Source: Cyclobacterium amurskyense
GTDB lineage: Bacteria > Bacteroidota > Bacteroidia > Cytophagales > Cyclobacteriaceae
Direction: 5' to 3'
NCBI RefSeq assembly: GCF_001050135.1
Contig: NZ_CP012040.1
Span: forward strand, 4,915,001-4,979,000
Length of the DNA: 64,000 bases
Below are positions 17,001 to 24,402 of the stretch, piece after piece; within the stretch, counting starts at the first letter, position 1; each line of letters opens with the position of its first letter. Position numbers and translations under genes: made by a program. Under the pieces are notes generated by a model, which was not told the DNA's origin, ran no database searches, and saw only the letters and a list, made by a program, of their open reading frames with translations.

Positions 17001-19705
17001 AGGCCAGTTTCAGGCTGCTCTACTAAAATATCGTCAAGTCTTTTGATACAACCATTGGCATCTTCTACTGTTACCCAGTAAAGGTTACCCGGAATGTTGT
17101 CAAATGTATAAGCAGCATTGTTGAAATTAGAAACTGTTCGTGTTGTTTGTACTTCACCCATTATCCCCATAGAGAGGGTAAAAGGAGCCAATGACGGTTG
17201 GTCTATATTAATTGTGAAAGCACCATTGCTTTCTCCAAAACAAGCCACTGGCACCCGCAGATCAATTGCTTCAGATAAGATTAATTCATTGGGTTCAGAG
17301 ATTTTATAGGTTGCTTCTATACTTGCCCCATTTTCATCAGCTAATTCAAGGGAATAATAGCCAGCAGTAAGGTTTTCAAGGAAACTATCGGTAGAATTAA
17401 AGCCATTCGGTCCAGTCCAGTTATAGGTATAAATACCGGTACCACCAGAAGGGTTTGGTTTTATAACTCCTCCAGCTGTACCAAAGCAACTTATTTGGTA
17501 GCCATTGACCTCAGGGATGTTTGGGGTTAGGGTTAAAGGAGGAGGGGCATTTAAAATTATTGAAGAAAGTCGAGCAGTACAATTGTTATCATCAGTTACG
17601 ATAAACTGATATTCTCCAGGGCCAAGGTTGCTGATATCCTTGGTAGAGGCTTCAAAGCCATTCGGTCCGGTCCAGTAATAGTCATAGTTACCTTCTCCGC
17701 CAGTGATATCAAGGGAAATGTTACCATCATTTGCCTCCGGAAAAGATATTTCAAAACCATTATAATTTGAAATAATCGTGTCCTGTATAAGTAAACCTGT
17801 TTCTGGTTGATCAATTAAAATACCTTCCAGATGAAAATCACAGCCTTTGTTATCTTCAATTCTAAAATCGTAAAGGCCTCCTTTTAAATTTGAAAAATAG
17901 ATGGTATCTGAGGCTATGTTATTTTCAGGGCCGAATACTTTCAAAAGTGTTCCGTCTTTAAAAACTTCTATGGAGAACGGAGTTGGGGTATTCTCATACA
18001 ATTTGATCGCAATGGTCCCAGTTTCTTCTCCAAAACACCTAACATCTTGTCTGAGCCCAGGAAGTTCAGTTAAAGTCAATGGAGTTGGCTCACTAATGGT
18101 GTAGTTTTTGGCCAAAAAACAGCCATTTTGATCTGTAATTAAAACAGCATATTCTCCAGGGCTTAATTGTTGTTTAGAAAAATCATCTTCACCGGAATTT
18201 TTTGGTAAAACCACCAACTCAGCAGGCTCAGGGGAGTTTTCATTTTCAAAGTTGCCTGTAAACCAATCAACCGTATATTGAGGAGTACCTCCTTCTGGGC
18301 TAATGGTAATACTTCCATCAGCCACTCCATTGCAAGATACATTTTGTAAGGTTTCAGTAAAGGTTAATGGATCCGGTCCTTCAACTGTTATCCATGATGT
18401 GGTTTTTTCGCATTGGAGTGGTGCTGCACCTGCGATCTCGAATCGTCGTCCTTTGTCATGAATTTTAGCATAATAATTTCCCGGAGCTAAGTGGTTAATT
18501 TTACTCTCCACACCTATAATTGCTCCTCCAAGAGTTACGAATGAATTGCTTACATCATCAACCTCATTTTCCTGCTCATCGAACCAGACAATATCATAAT
18601 TTGTCCATTCTTTACGATGATTACCTGCAAAAGGCGATGACCAACCTCCTTTTATAAGTAAACTAATCTCTCCATTATCGTCACCATAACAAGTCACGTG
18701 ATTTACAGTTTCTACAGCTTCAATTGGTTCTGGAATAATAATTTCAAAACTTTCCCTACCATTACATTGAAACCGATCTTCAATTTCTAGGGTGTAAGTT
18801 CCAGGTTCCATGTCTTTGGCCTGTATAACTACAAAACCATCTGAGTCGGAAATGACTTCAAAGTCCGTAGGTTTTTCCTTTCCTTCACTGTCAATAATAA
18901 TAAAATTATTTACTGGAAGTGTGGCATTGAAGATAATGAACTCTACTAGACCCGTTTTGTCTTCGGGGCAAAGCAGTCCTGCGAAGTTTAATTCAAAATC
19001 CAGAGAATAGGCTTGGCCTAAAGGGCCTGCACTTCTTAAATATTCCCTTCCCAAATTGTCTATAGCATAAATTTGGTATTCTATTTCTCTATTTAATTCA
19101 AAATCCTGTCCAAAGTTTACAGTTGCTGAAGTCTGGAAAGGTGCAGTATTGTTTACACTGATTACTGATATTGTATCTCCGACTTCATCAATCAATTTAA
19201 ATGTAAATGGAAAAGATTCTTCGTACCGTTGACTTGGCTTATACGCACTTAGGGTAAGAGAAATAATGCCTTTACAGCTATTTTCTGAATAAGCCAATGG
19301 TAAAGTAGGAGGAATGACAAGTACTTTGAAGGGATAAACTTCGCTGAGATCTACCCCATCGGTAATTTGAACGTTAACAATAATCTCTTTGCCTTTGGCT
19401 TCCCAATTTTCTTCGTATTGGATAGTGGGGGAAATTGTTTGTCCGGTAAAGCTATATCCTGTTCCACCTTTTATTTCCAGACTAAGGTTAGACTTGTCAC
19501 CAGCATAAGTGATAGATAGCATTTCCAAAGTAATGGTTAAATCACCATTAAATTTAACCTGCGTGTCAATTTGATCTTCAATAGTTATGGAGGCAAAAGG
19601 AGAAATTAATTCCCCTTTAATTTCAAAAATTTGAGATCCAAATATTAAAAATAAAATGATACTGGGTAATATATATTTACTAATTATTTTCAACTGTTTT
19701 AACAA
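14006..19705 (-). CDS. Giant SprB-repeat adhesin with type IX sorting domain, copy B
   Basis: About 1899 aa, collinear with copy A: hydrophobic N-terminus (LPSIILFLIFGSQIF), unique beta-rich region, the same 16 repeats, PKD domain (YWDFGDGNSSLEESP) and CHU_C tail (TPNVFSPNGDGLND to GAFMLLE). Repeat 4 has lost its first Cys (ISFPEANDG where A has ISCFGAADG) and repeat 5 its last (DENGAS where A has DENGCV). No ATG precedes the signal peptide. TTG at 19705 is possible, but sequence similar to A continues upstream to ATT at 19735 (IFKIIF against ILKLIIF), so ATT may be the true start. Surface adhesin, probably exported by the type IX system with the PorP protein that follows. Confidence 0.9.
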   Translation of the reverse strand: MLKQLKIISKYILPSIILFLIFGSQIFEIKGELISPFASITIEDQIDTQVKFNGDLTITLEMLSITYAGDKSNLSLEIKGGTGYSFTGQTISPTIQYEENWEAKGKEIIVNVQITDGVDLSEVYPFKVLVIPPTLPLAYSENSCKGIISLTLSAYKPSQRYEESFPFTFKLIDEVGDTISVISVNNTAPFQTSATVNFGQDFELNREIEYQIYAIDNLGREYLRSAGPLGQAYSLDFELNFAGLLCPEDKTGLVEFIIFNATLPVNNFIIIDSEGKEKPTDFEVISDSDGFVVIQAKDMEPGTYTLEIEDRFQCNGRESFEIIIPEPIEAVETVNHVTCYGDDNGEISLLIKGGWSSPFAGNHRKEWTNYDIVWFDEQENEVDDVSNSFVTLGGAIIGVESKINHLAPGNYYAKIHDKGRRFEIAGAAPLQCEKTTSWITVEGPDPLTFTETLQNVSCNGVADGSITISPEGGTPQYTVDWFTGNFENENSPEPAELVVLPKNSGEDDFSKQQLSPGEYAVLITDQNGCFLAKNYTISEPTPLTLTELPGLRQDVRCFGEETGTIAIKLYENTPTPFSIEVFKDGTLLKVFGPENNIASDTIYFSNLKGGLYDFRIEDNKGCDFHLEGILIDQPETGLLIQDTIISNYNGFEISFPEANDGNISLDITGGEGNYDYYWTGPNGFEASTKDISNLGPGEYQFIVTDDNNCTARLSSIILNAPPPLTLTPNIPEVNGYQISCFGTAGGVIKPNPSGGTGIYTYNWTGPNGFNSTDSFLENLTAGYYSLELADENGASIEATYKISEPNELILSEAIDLRVPVACFGESNGAFTINIDQPSLAPFTLSMGIMGEVQTTRTVSNFNNAAYTFDNIPGNLYWVTVEDANGCIKRLDDILVEQPETGLQLTDLELSQFNGYEVSCAGGMNGSISFVITGNQGDLSYRWTGPNGFTSAESNLEGLKAGKYQVIVTDDNGCTISSDFDLNEPAPLTLLDNVSNYSGFGVHCNGGNEGFIYLDIAGGSGTSQIEWNGPDGFISDSDSLKNIFPGIYHVNITDANGCEINKSYTLTEPQGLEIEELTNEKVHVSCFGQETGVLAASITRTSAGPYRYELSKEGGEIVNTSPLTSESNWFFTNLAAGKYMITVRDANDCFKEITNLEITQPLSGLKIDEVEVSSFNGYNISCFEAADAWIDVSISGGSGNNKFDWSGPENFSSNSPSIKNLIPGDYHLTIVDQNGCEALTEIISITEPKPLLINSKLAITNGYEISCYGSNDGHIELNPTGGSGNYSIEWTGPNGFTSNASSLEALSPGKYSVTVRDENFCKVSEEFNIREPDPLSITKVEKSDISCYGAATGSIALLVEGGAAGTYNFHWTKDGVPMALDTPSSDELFSGTYEVAVTDANGCQIISSAITISEPNAPLEVLMEQTEVSCYNANDANLSIDITGGVKPYKINWNTGATQSSFEGIGPGFYQVTVTDANGCTVIKETTIEEVPVFKIDPVVNPVSCFGATDGSILLNLEGGKAPITATWEHGPEQSSLYNLAPGVYKVYLKDASNCTIERTFNLIEPELLVAVGLVQDATSCSNGQSGEISLMVSGGRPPYSYNWSNGESSASIYNLTNGSYSVDITDQSGCFVSQTFEVKRPDPISISLSNKTTSQCEPREILEIIELSIDGGVAPYSIQWSSGEVFDNGYRMEANGPGNYQVTVTDGNGCIQTKSFTVQNNIVLIKGEYLSEAFPLYGENLVNFDVQFTNKSNGNIGLYYWDFGDGNSSLEESPVYRYTKPGTYIVTLVGTDIWGCETSSSFQIKITDFFLKTPNVFSPNGDGLNDFFFPKFLNINSLVFIIMNTWGEILYQSKDLKDPGWDGTFRGQKASPGNYVYKLKYTTADGRNFSNTGAFMLLE
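15671..18037 (-). repeat. Three-fold higher-order repeat inside adhesin B
   Basis: Same super-repeat structure as in adhesin A. Cys anchors at 18037, 17242, 16453 and 15670 give spacings of 795, 789 and 783 bp, identical to copy A. The indel in unit 4 does not change the overall length. Confidence 0.85.
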
Positions 19706-20095
19706 AGAGTTTTTTAAAAAAATAATTTTAAAAATGCCTAAACCAAAGCAGAAATTATCTGATTTTAATCTTAAACAATACGTAAAAATAGGGAATAGAA
19801 ATTTAATAAGTAACTGAATTATAAATTATTATGACGTCAATAGAGCGGTTTTATGGCTGTGGAAAATTGAAAAATTTGCGTTAAAAATTAGAAAATTCAT
19901 TATTCATATTTTCAATTCCTTTTTTACCAGTATCAAATGAAAATGGCGAGTAAGAGAAATGATGATAGTTGCAAATATTATTTTTTGGATTTCAAAAAAA
20001 TTATAGCCTATTTGATTTAATTTTTTAATATTTTCGCTTAATTCCTTTTATTTAAAGTCAATTGGAAACCTTATTTCCTACAATAATTAAAGCCC
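19706..20095. other. Divergent intergenic region between adhesin B and the GH2 operon
   Basis: 390 bp, AT-rich. It should hold the promoters of adhesin module B (minus) and the GH2 operon (plus). On the minus strand a weak TTG-N18-TAATTTCT pair lies around 19755-19785. An 8-bp palindrome TGACGTCA at 19832-19839 is the only symmetric site noticed. Nothing decisive. Confidence 0.3.
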
Positions 20096-21940
20096 ATGAT
20101 AAAAAAAATAACCTATTGGATTGCAGTATTTTTCATTGTTGTTCCAGCGTTTAGCCAGCAAGGTGGTTGGCAACCTGTTGAAGATAAAATTTTGTCAAAA
20201 TGGGCAATGGATATTAATCCAAGTGCTCCATTACCCGAATATCCTCGACCTCAGATGACCAGAGAAAACTGGTTCAATTTAAATGGACTTTGGCAATATG
20301 CTATTGTCGATAAAGGTACAGTTCAACCATCCAGTTTTCAAGGAGAAATTTTAGTTCCTTATGCTATAGAATCTGCACTATCAGGTGTGGGTAAAACTGT
20401 GGGTAAGGACAAGGAACTTTGGTACCAAAGAGAATTTGAAGTGGACCGGTCCATGAAGAAAGGTGATTTATTGCTTCATTTTGGAGCGGTGGATTGGGAA
20501 GCAGAAGTATTTGTCAATGGTAAGCGTGTTGGAATTCATCAGGGTGGCTACGATCCTTTCTTTTTTGAAATCAGTGGTGCCTTGGTTTCTGGAAAAAAGC
20601 AACAATTAACAGTTAGGGTTTGGGACCCGACTGATGATGGACCTCAACCACGTGGTAAACAAGTAAATAAACCTCATGCCATTTGGTACACACCGGTTAC
20701 TGGAATTTGGCAGACTGTTTGGTTGGAGGCTGTTCCTAATCAATACATTTACTCTATTAGAAATACCCCTGATTTAGACAATAAGCAAATTACAGTTCAT
20801 GCTGAGGTCATGAATCCTGAGCCGGGCCAAATGGTTAGTGTAAGTTTAATGGCAAATGGAGAGCTATTGGCAGAAGAGAAAGTGCCTGCCGGTAAAGATG
20901 CCACTTTTACCATCAGTAATCCAAATATTTGGGGACCTGAAAATCCTTTTCTTTACGATATTGAAGCCCGTTTGCTGGAAGGTAGAAAACTCGTGGATGC
21001 AGTAAAGAGCTATACTGCCATGAGGAAAATCAGCATGCTTCCTGATGAGAATGGTAACCAACGATTACTTTTGAACGATAAATTTTTGTTTCAATATGGT
21101 CCATTGGATCAGGGATGGTGGCCTGATGGTTTGTACACGGCGCCTACCGAAGAAGCTTTGGTTTTTGATATAGACAAAACAAAAGATATGGGCTTTAACA
21201 TGATAAGAAAGCATGTGAAAGTTGAACCAGCAAGGTGGTACTACCATTGTGATAAAATAGGAATGCTTGTATGGCAGGATATGCCAAGTGGAGACATGGG
21301 CAATAGGTGGGAGTCCAGGCCTGGAGTGTTGGGGAAAGGTACGGAAAAGAATAGAACTCCGGAATCCATCGCTATCTTTAAAAAGGAGTGGAAGGCTATT
21401 ATGGATGCCAATTATAACTTTCCTTCCATAGTGGTTTGGGTGCCATTTAATGAAGCATGGGGGCAATTCAATACAGAGGAAATCGTGAATTGGACAGTGG
21501 CTTATGACCCAAGCAGGATGGTCAATGGAGCTAGTGGAGGTAATTATACCCTTGAAGGTCAAATCATGGACATGCACAATTATCCAGATCCAGTCATGCC
21601 TGACCCTAAAATTTGGGGTAAGAAGCAGATCTTAGTCTTAGGGGAATACGGTGGTTTAGGTCTGCCTATAGAAGGGCATACCTGGCAAGAAAAAGACAAT
21701 TGGGGATACCAAAGTTTTGAAGATCAAGCTGCTTTGAAAAAAAGGTACAGCAAATTAATCATGGACTTAAAGCCGCTTTTGCCAATGGGCTTATCAGCCG
21801 CTATTTACACACAAACTACCGATGTGGAAATAGAAACCAATGGGTTGATGACCTATGACAGAAAAGTAATTAAATTAGACCCTCAGTTTTTAAAGCAATT
21901 GCATGAGGAATTGTACAATATTAAAATCCCTATGAAATGA
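20096..21940 (+). CDS. Secreted glycoside hydrolase family 2
   Basis: 614 aa with signal peptide (WIAVFFIVVPAFSQ). GH2 order: jelly-roll sugar-binding domain (LNGLWQYAI, HFGAVDWEAEVFVNGKRVG), immunoglobulin-like middle domain, TIM barrel. The acid/base Glu is in VWVPFNEAWGQF (E453) and the nucleophile in LVLGEYGGLG (E517). The family includes beta-galactosidases, glucuronidases and mannosidases; the substrate is not readable here. At 614 aa it is shorter than LacZ and lacks the extra C-terminal domains, resembling compact Bacteroidota GH2 enzymes. First gene of an operon: its stop overlaps the epimerase start (ATGA at 21937). Predicted periplasmic. Confidence 0.88.
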   Translation: MIKKITYWIAVFFIVVPAFSQQGGWQPVEDKILSKWAMDINPSAPLPEYPRPQMTRENWFNLNGLWQYAIVDKGTVQPSSFQGEILVPYAIESALSGVGKTVGKDKELWYQREFEVDRSMKKGDLLLHFGAVDWEAEVFVNGKRVGIHQGGYDPFFFEISGALVSGKKQQLTVRVWDPTDDGPQPRGKQVNKPHAIWYTPVTGIWQTVWLEAVPNQYIYSIRNTPDLDNKQITVHAEVMNPEPGQMVSVSLMANGELLAEEKVPAGKDATFTISNPNIWGPENPFLYDIEARLLEGRKLVDAVKSYTAMRKISMLPDENGNQRLLLNDKFLFQYGPLDQGWWPDGLYTAPTEEALVFDIDKTKDMGFNMIRKHVKVEPARWYYHCDKIGMLVWQDMPSGDMGNRWESRPGVLGKGTEKNRTPESIAIFKKEWKAIMDANYNFPSIVVWVPFNEAWGQFNTEEIVNWTVAYDPSRMVNGASGGNYTLEGQIMDMHNYPDPVMPDPKIWGKKQILVLGEYGGLGLPIEGHTWQEKDNWGYQSFEDQAALKKRYSKLIMDLKPLLPMGLSAAIYTQTTDVEIETNGLMTYDRKVIKLDPQFLKQLHEELYNIKIPMK

Positions 21941-23109
21941 AAACCTCACCTTTATTGGCCCTCTTGGTATCAGGAATGGTTATGGCTTGTGGGCAGAACA
22001 CCAAAGAGCAAGCTGAGAATGAACAAAAAATAGAACCCAAATTTTTAACAGCAATGGAAGATTCAGCATTTGAGAAGAATGTAAATGGTAAAGAAGTAAA
22101 GTTATACCACCTTACCAATAAAAATGGTATGGAAATGACCGTTACCAATTTTGGTGCGAGAGTGGTAGAACTTTTTGCCCCGGATAAAAACGGAAAGTTT
22201 GAAGATGTGGTATTGGGATACGATAATTTGGATGAGTACATCAATACCCCAGGAGGGTACTATGGTGCTCCTATCGGAAGGTATGGCAATAGGATAGCAG
22301 GGGCGAAATTCACCCTTGATGGTAAAACGTATCCTTTGGAAGCCAACAATGGTCCTAACAACCTTCATGGAGCCCCAGGTGGTTATCATAAGGTAGTTTG
22401 GGAGGTTTTGGAAGCTACGGATCAGAAACTGGCGATGAAGTATGTGTCACCTGATGGAGAAGCAGGCTTTCCTGGTGAACTTACGGTTTATATGGATTAT
22501 TACCTGACAGATGACAATGAGTTTAAGATTACCTACAAGGCGACTACAGACAAGCCTACAATAGTAAATCTTACGCACCATTCCTTCTTTAATCTTAATG
22601 GTCATGGAGAGGGGAATGTGAGGAATCATATGCTTCAACTCAATGCGGATCATTTTACGCCAGTTGATGATACCCTTATTCCTTTGGGTGATATCAAGCC
22701 GGTAAAAGGTACTCCATTTGATTTTAGCGAACCGCATCTAATTGGAGAGCGAATTGATGACGACAATGAACAACTTAAAAAAGGTGGTGGATACGATCAC
22801 AATTGGGTTATCAATCGTGAGGAAGGAAATAAAGAAACCATTAAAACTGCAGCTGTTTGGGTGCCTGAAAATGGTCGTAAAATGGAGGTGTTTACTGATC
22901 AGCCAGGAGTTCAGGTGTATACTGGTAATTTTATGAACGGAGGGGGAGCTTCCAAAGCTGGTAAATCCTATGGAAAACAAGGTGCGATCTGTTTGGAAAC
23001 GCAACATTACCCAGACTCTCCAAACCAACCTTCGTTCCCATCTGTAACAGTGAAACCTGGAGATACCTATACACATGAGTGTATTTATAAATTTTCAGTG
23101 ATCAAATGA
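21937..23109 (+). CDS. Aldose 1-epimerase (galactose mutarotase) lipoprotein
   Basis: 390 aa. A lipobox (VSGMVMACG) ends the signal, so this mutarotase is exported and anchored, unlike cytosolic GalM. Family landmarks: NFGARVVELFAPDKNG, the GRYGNRIAGAKF loop with the substrate Arg, NNGPNNLHG, THHSFFNLNGHG with the catalytic His, GYDHNWV, and the C-terminal CLETQHYPDSPNQPSFP with the catalytic Glu. It interconverts alpha and beta anomers of free aldoses. Placed directly after a GH2 gene with a 4-bp overlap, it likely equilibrates the sugar released by that enzyme in the periplasm before the lactonase-like product of the next gene acts. Confidence 0.92.
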   Translation: MKTSPLLALLVSGMVMACGQNTKEQAENEQKIEPKFLTAMEDSAFEKNVNGKEVKLYHLTNKNGMEMTVTNFGARVVELFAPDKNGKFEDVVLGYDNLDEYINTPGGYYGAPIGRYGNRIAGAKFTLDGKTYPLEANNGPNNLHGAPGGYHKVVWEVLEATDQKLAMKYVSPDGEAGFPGELTVYMDYYLTDDNEFKITYKATTDKPTIVNLTHHSFFNLNGHGEGNVRNHMLQLNADHFTPVDDTLIPLGDIKPVKGTPFDFSEPHLIGERIDDDNEQLKKGGGYDHNWVINREEGNKETIKTAAVWVPENGRKMEVFTDQPGVQVYTGNFMNGGGASKAGKSYGKQGAICLETQHYPDSPNQPSFPSVTVKPGDTYTHECIYKFSVIK

Positions 23110-23113
23110 GCTC

Positions 23114-24136
23114 ATGAAAGCACTTCTTAATTCAAGTTTCTTTTTCATTTCAACCCTTGTGCTTTTATCTTGTAGTGAAAAGAAAACCGAGGACGATAAT
23201 AATGCCTATTTGCCCATAGAGGTCATTAGGGAAAATGATGCACTCAATGAGATAATTGCACCTGGGATAAAAGCAAGGATAATTGGATCTGGTTATGAAT
23301 GGACAGAAGGTCCTTTATGGTTGGAAAAGGAACAGATGTTATTGTTTTCAGAAATACCGGCCAATAATGTGCATTCATGGAAGGAGGGGGGCGAACCGGA
23401 ACTTTACTTACATCCGGCAGGCTTAACCTCAAATGATACCAGAGGTGGGGAAGTAGGTTCCAATGGTTTACTTCTAGATCCAAACGGAAATTTGGTTTTA
23501 TGCCAACATGGGGACAGGCGTTTAGCTAGAATGAATGCCCCAATAGATGCTCCTGAGCCAAACTATGAAACGGTTATAGGTGATTTTGAAGGTAAACCCT
23601 TCAATAGTCCAAACGATGCCATTTATGATTCCCAGGGGAATCTTTACCTTACTGATCCAGCCTATGGACTGGAATTCAGGATGGAAGACCCTAAAAAGGC
23701 CATCGATTTTCAAGGTGTTTACAGGTATACCAAAGAGGGACAATTGGAATTGTTACTTGATAGTATTTCCCGACCCAATGGTATTGCCCTGACTCAAGAT
23801 GAAAAGCATTTACTCATAGCCAATTCTGATCCAGAAAAACCCTATTGGTATATATATGAATTGGATGGGGAGAATGGGCTAAAAAATGGAAAGGTTTTTT
23901 ATGATGCAAGTTCTGTTCAGGCAAATGAACCTGGATTACCAGATGGTTTAAAGATAAAAAAGGACGGTACTGTCATTGCCTCAGGGCCAGGTGGTCTTTG
24001 GATTTTTGATTCAAATGGCCTTTTGCTAGGTAGGTTAAAATTAGATGAATTGGTATCTAATGTAGCTTTAAATGAAAATGAAGACCTTTTGTTCCTTACC
24101 GCAGACAGCTACGTACTTAGTATTCCATTGAAATAA
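23114..24136 (+). CDS. SMP-30/gluconolactonase-like lipoprotein
   Basis: 340 aa, starting 4 bp after the epimerase stop. The N-terminus is a lipoprotein signal ending LVLLSC. The six-bladed propeller of the SMP-30/LRE family shows EWTEGPLWLEKEQMLLFSEI (metal-ligand Glu in the EGP motif), LTSNDTRGGEVGSNGL, KPFNSPNDAIYDSQGNLYLTDP and SRPNGIALTQDE (family metal-ligand Asn/Asp positions), then PGLPDGLKI. Family members hydrolyse sugar lactones. Inference from the operon: a periplasmic lactonase acting with GH2 and mutarotase, which implies an upstream sugar oxidation step whose enzyme is not in this operon. The transcript ends in R3. Confidence 0.85.
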   Translation: MKALLNSSFFFISTLVLLSCSEKKTEDDNNAYLPIEVIRENDALNEIIAPGIKARIIGSGYEWTEGPLWLEKEQMLLFSEIPANNVHSWKEGGEPELYLHPAGLTSNDTRGGEVGSNGLLLDPNGNLVLCQHGDRRLARMNAPIDAPEPNYETVIGDFEGKPFNSPNDAIYDSQGNLYLTDPAYGLEFRMEDPKKAIDFQGVYRYTKEGQLELLLDSISRPNGIALTQDEKHLLIANSDPEKPYWYIYELDGENGLKNGKVFYDASSVQANEPGLPDGLKIKKDGTVIASGPGGLWIFDSNGLLLGRLKLDELVSNVALNENEDLLFLTADSYVLSIPLK

Positions 24137-24183
24137 TGTAATAAGAAGATTTAGTAATTAAGCTTAAGCCGTGTTTCCTGCTG

Positions 24184-24402
24184 TTAAACCCGAAATATGC
24201 AATAGACAATCTATTACGTGTTGTAATCGCTTCAAAATCAACCACTTTGTTGGTGTTTTCAATTTCACCATAGCGGTGCTATGCTAAAATCTCCAAACAG
24301 CCTGATTTTCTTGCGATTGCAACACTTCCCGTAAACACGGGACAGGCTTCACCCCTGACCATTGTCAGGGCGGAGAAAGCCTATTACATAATCCGAGTTA
24401 AA
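24184..24402 (+). repeat. R element copy R3 (overlaps a stop codon)
   Basis: 219-bp copy from TTAAACCCG to CCGAGTTAAA, between convergent genes. The right end supplies the TAA stop (minus strand, 24400-24398) of the flavoprotein gene. The inner inverted pair GTGTTGTAATCGC / GCGATTGCAACAC matches at 12 of 13 positions. All hairpins of the family are present. Confidence 0.93.

Noticed and set aside
6769..19705. Regularly repeated motifs suggesting a CRISPR-like array
   Set aside because: Repeats are protein-coding SprB units of about 80 residues in a continuous frame, with no short identical repeats and spacers.
19832..19839. TGACGTCA palindrome as an operator
   Set aside because: A single 8-bp palindrome in AT-rich DNA is expected by chance; no second half-site or regulator is nearby.
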